The notes under the pieces: generated by a model
Database searches by the model: none
Told to the model about the DNA's origin: nothing
The model's input: the letters and a program-made list of their open reading frames with translations, nothing else
Shown here: positions 43,000 to 52,357 of the stretch, in pieces
Position numbering within the stretch: the first letter of the stretch is position 1
Layout: each line of letters starts with the position of its first letter
Source of the DNA: Gemmiger formicilis
GTDB taxonomy: Bacteria > Bacillota > Clostridia > Oscillospirales > Ruminococcaceae
NCBI RefSeq assembly: GCF_900167555.1
Contig: NZ_FUYF01000003.1
Coordinates: 247,964-311,963, forward strand
Length of the DNA stretch: 64,000 nt
Direction of reading: 5' to 3'
Position numbers and translations under genes: made by a program

Positions 43000-43446
43000 T
43001 CAGAATTGATCCATCAGCGGGAGGCGGACATCAAATCGCGGCTTGCCGAACGATGCCCGCGTGAAACGGTCACCGACAAAACGCTCCAGCCCGCTGTTGA
43101 TGAGTTCGGCGTTCAGGTCACATTCAGTGGTAATAAGGTAGACATCATTCTGACGCAGAATTTCAATAACTCCCACCAGTATGTAGCTATTGCGGCTGAT
43201 TTGCTCCAAATCGCGCACCATCACAGCTTCGACCCGACCGTTCTCTACTGCGTCCAGCATGGTGCGCAGACCGATGCGGTCTTTCAAGGTGTTTCCGCTG
43301 CAATGGTCAAAAGATGTGCCGCGCACAAGAAAACCGTGTCCGGCGGCTTCGTCGATAAGGTCATACAGCCGGTCAAAGGCAATGCGCGGATCGCTGTTGG
43401 CGCAGCGCACATAAATCCAGACATCGTGGTTTCGCATAAGGTACAT
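43000..43446 (-). CDS. Resolvase-like protein without catalytic serine, B
   Basis: The 148-aa protein shows the resolvase fold (VWIYVRCANSD at 9-19, VEAVMVRDLEQISRNSYILVG near 88-108). The catalytic Ser is Ala16 (RCA), as in its downstream neighbour. The rest is only weakly similar to protein A, so the two diverged long ago or play separate parts. It begins 15 nt after the helicase gene. Both genes have intact frames, which argues that they are kept rather than decaying. Confidence 0.65.
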   Translation of the reverse strand: MYLMRNHDVWIYVRCANSDPRIAFDRLYDLIDEAAGHGFLVRGTSFDHCSGNTLKDRIGLRTMLDAVENGRVEAVMVRDLEQISRNSYILVGVIEILRQNDVYLITTECDLNAELINSGLERFVGDRFTRASFGKPRFDVRLPLMDQF

Positions 43447-43461
43447 CTCAGGTTCCTCTTT

Positions 43462-45381
43462 TCACAAAAAGTAATCCGGGCGCTTCTGCTCCCGGATGAA
43501 TTGCTGCACATCTTCGATTTTCTCGGTGGTCGGACAGATCGGCAGTGCTGCCAGCGCGGCGTCATGATACCTGCCGCCAATGCCCGCGCGCTCATCCAGA
43601 ATCGCTACCACGCAGGAATCCTGCTCGGTACGGATAGCACGGCCAAAACCCTGTCGCAGTTTTTTCTGCATTTCGGGGATGATTTCGGCGTTTATGTAGT
43701 CGCGCAGGTTCGGGTACTGCCGGCGCTCATAGTCGCTGACCGGGTCGGGTATCGGGAACGGCAGTTTGGCGATGATCAGCAGAGACACCATATCGCCGGG
43801 AAAGTCAATGCCCTCCCAGCAGGAACCGGCTGCGAACAGCACACCGTTGCTGGATTGCTTGAACTGCCGGATAATTTTGCCGCCGTTGCGCCACGCCTGA
43901 TAGGTTGGGTACAGCCACTGGCCGTCCGTCAATGCGCGGACTTCTGCCATTTGGCGGTAAGACGTGAACAGCACCAGAGCATGGCCGTGGCAAGCATCGA
44001 CCAGCTGAACGATTTCTTCGGCCATTCGGCGGTTATCTACCCGCGCCATTATGCGTGGTGGGAGGTATAACAGACATTTTTCCTTGTAATTAAACGGAGA
44101 ATCCGCGCGGAAGTGGCGCAGCGGCCGGTAGGTTGTCAGCCCCAAAAGCTGTTCGGTGTGGCTGAAATCACCGGCCGCCGCCAAGGTGCCGGAGGTCAAA
44201 ATCGCAGGTTCGCGGGTGTTCCATAGGGCGCTGCGGAGCAGCTGCGGTACGCGGCTGCTGGCGGCGCAGAACGTAGGTTTGCCATCGGCATCGTAGTCGA
44301 TGTAGAGGATGCGTGTTGGAACCTCCAGCAAAAAAAGACGGAAGAAACTTTCTGCTTCTCCCAGCCTGTGCCGCAGATAGCGCGGCATCCCCAGAATCGC
44401 GCCTGCATACTGCAAAATGGCGATGCAATCGGCCAACGCTTCGCGGCGAAACGGCGTAAGCGTAAACGATACGCTGTCTTTTCTTCTCAGTCTGCTGAGA
44501 TTTTGCCCGCAAGAAATGGAGAACGCAAGAAAGGTCGACCGCAAGCGCTGTTCCAGATGCAAATAGTGTGCCTGCTGCAACTGCAAACACAGGTCGTCCA
44601 TATCTGCTTCAGACAGCTTTTCTGTGTACATCTGGCGGGCAGCATCGGGCAGCTTGTGCGCTTCATCCACCACCAACGCCTGATAACTTCGAAGCAAAAG
44701 TGGCTGATTTTCCATGCGGTGTGCAGCATCGGCCAACAGGTAATTGTGGTTGCAAATTTGGATATCGGGCTTCATGGAATCTCGCAGATATTGCTGATAG
44801 CGGCAATCCAAACGCATGAAACAATCTCACGGGCAGGACCGCGGCACAGAGATTCGGCAGCGGTCATACCGGGAAAGCTCCGGAATATGATCCATGTCCA
44901 AAATGTGCGCAGCAATGTTCAGGCTGTTGGTCTCCCGTTCTCTGCTTGGCTGCACCAGCGATGCTCTTTCGGCAAGGCGGGCATCGCAGACAAAGCGCTC
45001 TTTGCCCTTGCGGACAACGGCTGTGATGGGTGCGGTGATGATACCCTCGTCCAGCAAAATAGCGGACAGGTCGGGCAGATACTCTGTAAGGATAGCATCC
45101 TGCAAGGCAACGCTGGAAGTGGATATAACAATGGGCAGTTTCATTTGTTCTGGACGATTCATCTGCCAAAGGATACAGCCCACGAGGTAAGCCAGCGTTT
45201 TGCCGGTGCCTACGCCTGCTTCGCACAGGGAAATTTCCTTATTATATAAGGTATCTAAAACTTCATGGCAAAGCGCGATTTGTTCCTCGCGCACCGCCAT
45301 ACCGTGCCGGGGCAAAATGTCCCGGCAAATTTTCTCGGCCATACGGTGGGATTCCGCATAGCCCGTTGGATAGGTTTGCAT
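43462..45381 (-). pseudogene. DinG/XPD-like Fe-S helicase interrupted by one in-frame TGA
   Basis: From the ATG at 45381 (CAGGGGTG site upstream) the frame runs 640 codons in one phase to 43462, broken only by TGA at 44827-44829. The N-terminal part has Walker A EAGVGTGKTLAYLVG. The stop falls between presumed Fe-S cluster cysteines (RCRISVPRSCP, stop, DCF...LDCRYQQYL). The second part has the DEAH box (VVDEAHKLPDAARQ), the GSCWEGIDFPGD motif and QGFGRAIRTEQD. A translation restart at ATG 44817 would give a 451-aa protein without Walker A. The most likely explanation is a nonsense mutation. The gene heads the helicase/recombinase run. Confidence 0.75.
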
Positions 45382-45758
45382 TGGTTTACACCCCTGTTTT
45401 CCATCCCGTTTAAAGCAAAATGATGGGCAGCAGGCGCTTGGGGTCCTGCTGCCCACGATTTGCCCTAAACGGCAAAAGTAGATAGTTAAGTAAGTGTGCC
45501 ACATTTGCCGCCCGCCCCCCCTGACACCGGGAACACAACAGGCAGGGTGTTGGCACACCCATTCACTGACTCCGCCGGAGTCTTACTGCTTACAACTCCG
45601 GCTCGGTCACCCCCTCTGACGCGGGAGGCCGCTGGCGTATCATTGTGGTCTTTCCCGCCGCAATTCCGGTTTGCCGGACCGCCCACTGGGGCTTGCTGGG
45701 AAAGAAAAGTACCTGTTATGCTGGATATTTGATTGTCAAGGTACAGGCATTAGCTGCC
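45382..45758. other. Structured non-coding region upstream of the helicase
   Basis: No supported gene was seen. A perfect stem GGGCAGCAGG/CCTGCTGCCC lies at 45424-45453. A 15-bp palindrome, GACTCCGCCGGAGTC, is at 45570-45584 in a GC-rich stretch (about 45500-45690). The helicase promoter or an element-specific control region may lie here. Confidence 0.4.
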
Positions 45759-46088
45759 TCAAAGACGGTCAATGCGAGCCAAATCACGGAGGATGGACTT
45801 CAAATATGTCTTATCTTCTTCCTGTATGTAGGACAGCATGTGGAGAAGTGCCGCTGCTTCTTCCGGAGTAAGATACCTTGGTTGCGAATGAATCGGTGAA
45901 TCAATGTATATTCCACCATGACGACCGGGCGTGCTTCCTATCTGGTATGTAAGCGACAAGATTTCCACATCGTAGCGAATCGTTCTGCGGCAGGTGCCAA
46001 AACGCACAACCAGATCATTGATTTTCACTTTTTCTGTTCTGGAAAAGAGTATCTCTATAATCTCGCGGCGTCGTTCTGACGCATTTAT
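45759..46088 (-). CDS. Helix-turn-helix regulator, possibly with a mutated (ATA) start
   Basis: The best ribosome-binding site (GGAGGTGAG, 46095-46103) is 8 nt before an ATA at 46086-46088, giving a 109-aa protein starting with residues NASERRREIIEILFSR after the initiator. A GTG at 46028 would give 89 aa but lacks a site and cuts off the first helix. The domain is a DeoR/WYL-type HTH (VKINDLVVRFGTCRRTIRYDVEILS), with a PRYLTPEEAAALLHML tail. ATA start codons are rare, so ATG-to-ATA decay is likely and expression may be low. Confidence 0.55.
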   Translation of the reverse strand: MNASERRREIIEILFSRTEKVKINDLVVRFGTCRRTIRYDVEILSLTYQIGSTPGRHGGIYIDSPIHSQPRYLTPEEAAALLHMLSYIQEEDKTYLKSILRDLARIDRL

Positions 46089-46138
46089 CGCTGACTCACC
46101 TCCTATTGGTGTGGCTCTGATTTTAGACTATCACGCTA

Positions 46139-46174
46139 TGGGGCAAAAACCTTGCCCCTTATTTTTATTTTTTT
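46139..46174 (+). terminator. Terminator-like hairpin on the plus strand
   Basis: GGGGCAA pairs with TTGCCCC, followed by TTATTTTTATTTTTTT. No plus-strand gene ends here, so it may insulate the glycoside locus from antisense transcription or be a leftover. Confidence 0.6.
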
Positions 46175-46293
46175 ATAAAAGAGAATCGTACAATAATCTC
46201 TGTATTTCAAGATATCAATAGTTTCCTACTTATACTGCAAATCATATAGCTCATCACTTGAAAGAAACGCAAAACGGAAAAATAACTTATAAC
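46175..46293. other. Short AT-rich gap, nothing recognised
   Basis: The 119 nt between the hairpin and the pgmB terminator contain no gene or clear motif. It marks the right edge of the mobile region. Confidence 0.4.
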
Positions 46294-46342
46294 AAAAAGA
46301 GGCCTGCATCCAAGTCCAACTGGACTTCAGAATGCAGGCTCT
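46294..46342 (-). terminator. Intrinsic terminator of the ABC-GH31-pgmB operon
   Basis: On the minus strand GAGCCTGCAT pairs with ATGCAGGCCTC around an AAGTCC/GGACTT inner stem, and CTTTTTG follows. Confidence 0.8.
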
Positions 46343-46371
46343 TTTATCATCACCTTTTATTTAGTTTTCCA

Positions 46372-47013
46372 TCAGGCTGGATGGCCCTCTACTGCAAGAA
46401 GTTCACTTAAGGATAGAAGCGGATAATTGACGTTCGGGCAATCTTTTGCTGGCCCGATTCCAGCCACCAGAAAGCCCCCATTGAGGGCGGCTTTCACACC
46501 TGCCTCTGCATCTTCAACGACAAGGCAATCACTTGGCTTTTGGTGCAGCTTTTCTGCCGCCAGCAAAAAGACCTCCGGATCCGGTTTTGAATGTGAAATT
46601 TGATTTCCATCTACAATAGCATCAAAGAATTTTCCAATTCCAAGTTTTTCTACAATAAGCGGTGTATTCTTACTTGAAGATCCAATAGCCATCGGGATAT
46701 GGACGGCATGCAGCTTTTCCAGAACTGTCCATGCACCATCTGCCAAATCCTTTGAAGTTATATTTTGTAGCAGTTCTCTGTAAATATTGTTTTTCTTTTC
46801 CGCAAGCAGAAATTTTTCCTGCTCGCTATAACAGACTGGCGAATTGCGCAGGATTAGTTTGAGACTCTCCATCCGCGAAACGCCTCGCAGCTGGTTATTG
46901 ACTTCTCTATTAAAAGGAATATGCAATTCATCAGCTATGGCTTTCCATGCCATATAGTGATATTCATCTGTATGGCACAGAACACCATCTAAATCGAAAA
47001 TAATAGCGTTCAT
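46372..47013 (-). CDS. pgmB: Beta-phosphoglucomutase
   Basis: The ATG at 47013 (213 aa) has AAGGA upstream; a TTG two codons earlier is less likely. HAD motifs: FDLDGVLCHTDEYHYMAWKAIA (nucleophile and acid/base Asp, substrate loop), GVSRMESLKLIL, AIGSSSKN and VVEDAEAGVKAAL. These are specific to beta-PGM. It converts beta-glucose 1-phosphate to glucose 6-phosphate. The substrate would be made by the GH65 phosphorylase at 55422-57560. It is the last gene of the minus-strand operon. Confidence 0.9.
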   Translation of the reverse strand: MNAIIFDLDGVLCHTDEYHYMAWKAIADELHIPFNREVNNQLRGVSRMESLKLILRNSPVCYSEQEKFLLAEKKNNIYRELLQNITSKDLADGAWTVLEKLHAVHIPMAIGSSSKNTPLIVEKLGIGKFFDAIVDGNQISHSKPDPEVFLLAAEKLHQKPSDCLVVEDAEAGVKAALNGGFLVAGIGPAKDCPNVNYPLLSLSELLAVEGHPA

Positions 47014-47073
47014 AGGCAAATCCTTTTGACTGCAAATAAACAGCCTCTTGCTGTGTGCTAAAGCCTCTTGCGG

Positions 47074-49053
47074 TCAGCAAAAATGGTGAATTTGAACGGT
47101 TTCTGCTCCAGTTCCTTCCACGCGGACCTTTTTGTTTTTCCACTCGCAGGTAAGAACCGACTTATTTGTGGTGAAAGTACTTTTGCCTGCCGCTCCAGCG
47201 ACAAGCAGAATCAGTTTAGAATTAAGATTCTGAGAAACCGGATTACCAAGAGAATCCATGCTATCGGCGTGCAGAGGAACTGCATAGCCGCCGCGGATAA
47301 AAACAGGGAATTTCATATCTGCCGTCGTAGAAATTGTCTGGCAGCCATGATAGCATTTTCCCGTAAAAAAGGCGTACCATTCGCCCTCCGGCAGATAGAC
47401 TTCTCTTGCAGTTTGGTTTTCTTCCAACAGCGGTGCAACAAGGATAGCATCCCCCAGAAGGAATTCGTCCTCAACTTGGCGAGCGGCTTTGTCCCGCGGC
47501 CATTCGTACACCAGCGGACGCATCATTGGGACTTTCTCTGCTGCGCACCTGAATGCAGTGGCCATCAAATAGGGCCGCAAATTCATTCTGAGCCAATGCC
47601 AAAAACGCATCTCTGTCACGAATTTAGGAGAATTATAGACTGCTGCCATATTCCACGGGCTGCGTTCATTGTTTCCCTCGCCGCCAGGCATCAATTCTTT
47701 GAACTGACCGCCATCGGGTTCAGAATGCCATTGCATAATTGGCGTAAAACACGCCAGCATCGTTGCACGGCGATAGAGATCCAACGTCGGAAGCGGCCCT
47801 GCAAACCCGGCAAGATCAAATCCCCAGAACAGAATGCCGCTTAAAGCTGCACTAAGCCCTGCGGAAAGGACATGCCGCAGTTCATCATTTGTGGACTGCT
47901 GATCCCCGCCCCAATGGCACGGTGTTGTGTGCTGTCCCATGTAGCCTGCACGGCTGAAAAGAACATGATTATCGCCAAGAAATTTGGTATATGCCTTCGT
48001 GTATTGCTGCGGATAGCAGTTGCGGCTTTCCTTGCCCGTGCTGCCGTCATAAAAGGAGACTTCATCTGTGCAAACAAATTCGCCGCCATCGGTTTTGAAT
48101 CCATCTACGCCCATGTCAAGCAGGTACTGTCTTTTCCCGAACCATGTTTTGCAAGTTTCAGGATTTGTAAAATCAGGGATCATCGAGCCGGGGAACCAAT
48201 GTCCTTCCGGAATCTTATAGGGTGTCCCATCCAAGTTATGAATACACAGGGAGCGTTTTACTGCATCCTCCCGATTCAAATCATTCTGATGATTTCTGAT
48301 TTCATCATCGCCTTGCTGCTTATACACCGGGACCTGCCAGAGCACCAGATGAAGTCCTGCCTTATGCAGCTTTTCAATCATTTCTTGTGGGTTCGGCCAA
48401 TAGGCGCTTTCCGAATAGTCAAAGTCATCTACTGCAAAAGGCGCTCCGTTCGGCCTTTCCTTATATTTGGCACCATTAAAAATGTAAAAGGTTGCTTCAT
48501 CGCTCCATGCTTCAAGAACCAGCACGGTAGCCGGGAATTGATACTTCTTCAGAAGTTCAATCTGTTTTTCCGTTTCCTTTTGCGTATTCCAATGGTTTGC
48601 AGAAATCCACGGCCCGAAGACCCAGTCAGGCGGAAGAATCGCAGGCCCGGACAAAGACATATACTCAGAAATTAGTTTTTCAGGCGTTCCTGCGTTGAAT
48701 ATAAACTTACAATTGCCGGGCGCATGAACCGTTATGACGCTTTTCTGTGTGAAATCGAATATCAATGTGCCACCAGACAATGTACAGAAAGAGAACCCTG
48801 TATCCGTGAAAAAGAACGGCGAGGGACAATAGCTTTTATCCCCTTGATTACAGAACTTTTCTTCCACCTCGATTTTCACGATGCGGTCATTCTGGTTGAG
48901 TCCATTATACCGTTCACCCATTCCATAAACTGCTGAATACGCAAGACTCATGGTGAGCAGCTTTGTCTGTTCATCCCAGCATATAGAAGCCACCTGACCG
49001 TCTACTGGTATGTTCAGATTGGCATCGTTCTTATTAGGCTCCCACTCAATCAT
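47074..49053 (-). CDS. Glycoside hydrolase family 31
   Basis: The 659-aa protein has an N-terminal beta domain and a (beta/alpha)8 barrel. The nucleophile Asp lies in VDGFKTDGGEF, and the acid/base region in CHWGGDQQSTNDELRHVLSAGLS. Motifs WSDEATFYIFNGA and MLACFTPIMQWHSEP are typical of GH31 alpha-glucosidases and related xylosidases. No signal peptide was seen, so it works inside the cell on imported oligosaccharides. It starts 6 nt after the permease gene. Exact linkage specificity is not evident. Confidence 0.85.
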   Translation of the reverse strand: MIEWEPNKNDANLNIPVDGQVASICWDEQTKLLTMSLAYSAVYGMGERYNGLNQNDRIVKIEVEEKFCNQGDKSYCPSPFFFTDTGFSFCTLSGGTLIFDFTQKSVITVHAPGNCKFIFNAGTPEKLISEYMSLSGPAILPPDWVFGPWISANHWNTQKETEKQIELLKKYQFPATVLVLEAWSDEATFYIFNGAKYKERPNGAPFAVDDFDYSESAYWPNPQEMIEKLHKAGLHLVLWQVPVYKQQGDDEIRNHQNDLNREDAVKRSLCIHNLDGTPYKIPEGHWFPGSMIPDFTNPETCKTWFGKRQYLLDMGVDGFKTDGGEFVCTDEVSFYDGSTGKESRNCYPQQYTKAYTKFLGDNHVLFSRAGYMGQHTTPCHWGGDQQSTNDELRHVLSAGLSAALSGILFWGFDLAGFAGPLPTLDLYRRATMLACFTPIMQWHSEPDGGQFKELMPGGEGNNERSPWNMAAVYNSPKFVTEMRFWHWLRMNLRPYLMATAFRCAAEKVPMMRPLVYEWPRDKAARQVEDEFLLGDAILVAPLLEENQTAREVYLPEGEWYAFFTGKCYHGCQTISTTADMKFPVFIRGGYAVPLHADSMDSLGNPVSQNLNSKLILLVAGAAGKSTFTTNKSVLTCEWKNKKVRVEGTGAETVQIHHFC

Positions 49054-49059
49054 ATGCTT

Positions 49060-49920
49060 TTATCCTTTCACGCCGCCAACCGTAAGGCCTTCTTTGAAAT
49101 ACTTCTGCGCAAAAATATAAACGATCAGAATCGGAATAATCGAAATCAGTGCGCCTGCCATTGTCAGGTTGTACTGATTCTTGTACTGGCCGGACAACGT
49201 GCTCAGCAGCAGTGGAAGCGTAAATTTGCTTCTGTCACTCAGCAAAACCAACGGCAGTAGGTAATCATTCCACATGTCCATAAATGCAAGGATTGCCAGC
49301 GTTGCCATAGCGCTGCCGCTCATGGGCAGTATGATTTTGAAAAAAATGCGCCACATGCTCGCGCCATCAATAACGGCTGCTTCGATATAGGCATCGTTGA
49401 TCGTCATCATTTTCTGCCGCATCATAAAAATGGCAAAGGCATTAAACAGCTGCAACAGCATAAACGCATTTAAGCTATTGGTAAGGTGCATATTCGTCAT
49501 AATAATGAACAGCGGAATAAAAGTGATCTGCGACGGAATCATCAGCGCCGTAACATAAATACCAAAGACCGCATTACGTCCCTTGAACGGAATTTTTGTC
49601 AGTGCAAATGCAGCCATCGCGGCACACAGAAGCCGCACTGCCGTGCAAAGAACAGACACGTAAAAGCTGTTGAAGATAGAGCCCACAAATTCCGGCATAG
49701 CAAAAAGTTTTTTGTATGCATCAAGTGTCGGTTCTTTTGGAATCCACTCCACGGGAATGCTCATAATAGCGCCGCGGCCTTTTAAGCTGGTGATAATCAT
49801 CCAATAAAACGGGATGCAGACAATTATGGCCACCAACAATCCCAGTACATAAAATGCCACTTTTCCAATGATTCGTCTTTGTTTCAGCCCTGTCAAAGAA
49901 GATGTTTTAGCGTTAGTCAT
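49060..49920 (-). CDS. Sugar ABC transporter permease, MalG type
   Basis: The 286-aa protein has six membrane helices and the EAA loop YIEAAVIDGASMWRIFFKIILPM (near residues 187-210), which contacts the ATPase. It overlaps the MalF-type gene by 8 nt. It forms the channel with that partner. No ATPase is encoded in this locus, so a shared MsmX-type ATPase elsewhere is expected, as in many Firmicutes. Confidence 0.88.
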   Translation of the reverse strand: MTNAKTSSLTGLKQRRIIGKVAFYVLGLLVAIIVCIPFYWMIITSLKGRGAIMSIPVEWIPKEPTLDAYKKLFAMPEFVGSIFNSFYVSVLCTAVRLLCAAMAAFALTKIPFKGRNAVFGIYVTALMIPSQITFIPLFIIMTNMHLTNSLNAFMLLQLFNAFAIFMMRQKMMTINDAYIEAAVIDGASMWRIFFKIILPMSGSAMATLAILAFMDMWNDYLLPLVLLSDRSKFTLPLLLSTLSGQYKNQYNLTMAGALISIIPILIVYIFAQKYFKEGLTVGGVKG

Positions 49921-50833
49921 CGTAGTTCACCCACTTGTTCTGAAGTTTCATCTGAACCATTGTCAGAAGCAGCAAAATCGCAAACAGAATCCAGCTATAT
50001 GCGGCAGCCGTACCCATTTCATAGTAACGGAAGCCGCACTTATAAATGCGTTCAACCATCACCATTGTCGAGCCAAGCGGGCCACCATCGGGGGTCATGA
50101 TCATAATCTGCGTAAACAGCTGGAAGGAGTTAATCAAGCTGATAATCAAGACAAAGAAAAGCGTAGGAGTCAGCAATGGCAATGTAATTCTTGTAAACTG
50201 TTTGATTTTGCCGGCACCGTCGATTGCCGCCGCATCGTAGTATTCCTGATTGATTCCCTGAAGGCCAGACATCAGCATAAGGCCAAAGTACCCCATATCC
50301 TTCCAGACCGAGGCAAGAACGATTGCGGGCATTGCCCACTTTGAGCTTTGAAGCCACGAGGGCCCCTCAATTCCGAACAAGGCCAGAATATTGTTAATAG
50401 CACCATACTCAGGACTAAGAACCCATTTCCAAATCAATGCGCCCGCAACCCATGAGGTGATAACCGGGATATAGTAAAGAACGCGGAAAATTCCAACACC
50501 CTTTACATGACTGTTCAAAATGAGCGCCACAATCATGGAGGCAATAAGCATCAAAGGAATGTAGAGGATCACAAATTCCAGCGTGTTTCCAATCACCTGA
50601 TAAAACTCTTTTGATGTGAGAATTTCCTTATAGTTCTCGATCCCTACGTAGAATCGATCCATGAATCCGCTAAAATCACTGAACAATGTCAGTTCGCTCA
50701 ATCCATCCCAACTGGTCAGGCTGACAAAAATTTGCATAATCATTGGGATGATACTGAACACAACAAAACCAGCCAAACTTGGAAGCAAAAATGGTAATGC
50801 TGTTTTCCAGCTTGCCAATCGGGAATTTTTCAT
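49913..50833 (-). CDS. Sugar ABC transporter permease, MalF type
   Basis: The 306-aa protein has six to seven membrane helices and the EAA loop EYYDAAAIDGAGKIKQFTRITLPLL (near 203-227). It pairs with the MalG-type permease and receives substrate from the lipoprotein encoded upstream. The order binding protein, MalF, MalG is standard for oligosaccharide importers (CUT1). Confidence 0.88.
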   Translation of the reverse strand: MKNSRLASWKTALPFLLPSLAGFVVFSIIPMIMQIFVSLTSWDGLSELTLFSDFSGFMDRFYVGIENYKEILTSKEFYQVIGNTLEFVILYIPLMLIASMIVALILNSHVKGVGIFRVLYYIPVITSWVAGALIWKWVLSPEYGAINNILALFGIEGPSWLQSSKWAMPAIVLASVWKDMGYFGLMLMSGLQGINQEYYDAAAIDGAGKIKQFTRITLPLLTPTLFFVLIISLINSFQLFTQIMIMTPDGGPLGSTMVMVERIYKCGFRYYEMGTAAAYSWILFAILLLLTMVQMKLQNKWVNYDD

Positions 50834-50894
50834 ATTCTATAAACCCTCCGATAAAAATACGGGGACAGGCTCCCGCCTGCCCCCGTCAAACTAT

Positions 50895-52223
50895 TTACTT
50901 GGTCAAATCGATTTTCTGTTCGCACTCAGCCTGCATATCCTTCAGCGCCTGCTCCGGGGTGACAGTGCCGGCGGCCGCAGCGCTCAAATGCTGACCAACG
51001 ATGTCCTGCAGCTCTGCATACTGGGTGATAACAGGAGGAGTCACAAGGTAATCAAGGCTCTTAAAGACCGCTTCGCGATTTGCCGGAGGAGTCTTTTCTT
51101 TGTACTGAGCGATGATATCCTCGTCCTGAACCGGAGGCAGCTCCCAGCCTGCGTCCAAGCGGATCTGCGTTGCTTCACGGTTGGAGGAAATGTAGGTGAT
51201 GAACTTAACGGCTTCATCAGCAACCTGAGAATCTTTGGAAACGACGTAACCGTTGGAGAAGAAGTGCGTAGCCTTCTGAGTGTGACCAGGTTCAACAACG
51301 ATATCCCAATCAAAGTCGCAATTGCTCGTATATTCGGGGAATGCCCAAATACCCGTCACAATCATGCCAAGGCGGCCAGACTCAAACAGGTCCCAGTCAC
51401 CCATGCCTGCCATCTGCTCCTCGGTGGGCATAACATTGGTTTTCTGCTGCATGTCAACCATGTACTGCAGCGTTTCAATGTTTTCCGGGGTATCCATCGT
51501 GAACTCCGTAAAGTCATCATTGAAAAGGCTGCCGCCGTTCTGCTTAACGGTCTTATAGAACTCGTTGAAGGAAATGGGATGATAATAGCCAAAGATATTA
51601 TCACCCAGCGCACGGATTTTCTCCGCCGCAGCCATTGCATCCTCCCACTTCCAGTCATCCGTGGGATAGTCGATACCGGCCTGATCAAACAGATCCTTGT
51701 TGTAAATCAGCACAACATTCGAGAAGCTATCAGGAACGCCATACTGTACGCCGTCAGCACTGAACGCTTTCAGGGCCATATCGTTGTAGATAGAGGTGTC
51801 GATGCCGTCTTTGGTCAGGATGTCATCCAGCGGCATCAATGCGCCCTTCTTTGCGTAGGAGACGAAATTCTGGTAATCCAGTTCAAAAACATCGGGAGCC
51901 TGGCCACCGGAAACCTTCGCCGTCATCTGCGTAAAGTAGTCGTCATAGCCATAGGTCTGCAGGTCGATGGCGACATTGGGGTTTTCTTTCATATAGTTGT
52001 CAACCATCTGCTGCAGATACTGCTCGTTGTCTCCGGACCCGGAGTACTGTGCAAACGTGATTGTCACAGGCTCATTAGAAGCCTCCGATGCTGCCGTGCT
52101 TTCCGTAGAAGCTGCATCAGAAGAGCTTGCCACGGTACTTGTAGACGAGGCTGCCGAACCGCAGGCACTGAGTGCAAGCATTGCGGCCATCGAGCATGCC
52201 ATGTAAGAAATCGCCTTTTTCAT
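50895..52223 (-). CDS. Sugar ABC transporter substrate-binding lipoprotein
   Basis: The 442-aa protein has a lipoprotein signal MKKAISYMACSMAAMLALSAC with lipobox LSAC. A Ser/Ala/Thr linker leads into an SBP_bac_1 fold: VTITFAQYSGSGDNEQYLQ, QTYGYDDYFTQMTAKVSGGQAPDVFELDY, GRLGMIVTGIWAFPEY. This places it in the CUT1 oligosaccharide-binding group. It is anchored to the outer face of the membrane and feeds the two permeases. Confidence 0.9.
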   Translation of the reverse strand: MKKAISYMACSMAAMLALSACGSAASSTSTVASSSDAASTESTAASEASNEPVTITFAQYSGSGDNEQYLQQMVDNYMKENPNVAIDLQTYGYDDYFTQMTAKVSGGQAPDVFELDYQNFVSYAKKGALMPLDDILTKDGIDTSIYNDMALKAFSADGVQYGVPDSFSNVVLIYNKDLFDQAGIDYPTDDWKWEDAMAAAEKIRALGDNIFGYYHPISFNEFYKTVKQNGGSLFNDDFTEFTMDTPENIETLQYMVDMQQKTNVMPTEEQMAGMGDWDLFESGRLGMIVTGIWAFPEYTSNCDFDWDIVVEPGHTQKATHFFSNGYVVSKDSQVADEAVKFITYISSNREATQIRLDAGWELPPVQDEDIIAQYKEKTPPANREAVFKSLDYLVTPPVITQYAELQDIVGQHLSAAAAGTVTPEQALKDMQAECEQKIDLTK

Positions 52224-52261
52224 TGTTTTTCCTCCTTGTATAAGTAGTGGAACACTTGATT

Positions 52262-52356
52262 TTTTGCTCTTCTTCGCTTACACTTATTATAGAAGAGCAA
52301 TAAGACGCTCTTTGGATTTGGGCTGCACAGACTTTGGACGGTTGGTGCAGTCCTTT
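52262..52356 (-). other. lacI-to-binding-protein intergenic hairpins
   Basis: On the minus strand a stem CTGCAC/GTGCAG (about 52327-52352) is followed by a longer GCTCTTCT/AGAAGAGC hairpin (about 52270-52302). The second is followed by an A-run, not a U-run, so it is not a terminator. It may set the 5' end of a stable transporter mRNA. A TATAAT lies within it but I saw no good -35. Confidence 0.4.
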
Positions 52357-52357
52357 T

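Noticed and set aside
44800..44830. Selenocysteine insertion at the helicase TGA
   Set aside because: The nearby hairpin lacks a SECIS-like loop, and this helicase family is not known to use selenocysteine; a nonsense mutation fits better.
45486..45686. 66-codon minus-strand frame in the structured region
   Set aside because: It is Gly/Arg-rich, has no start signal and overlaps palindromic non-coding DNA.
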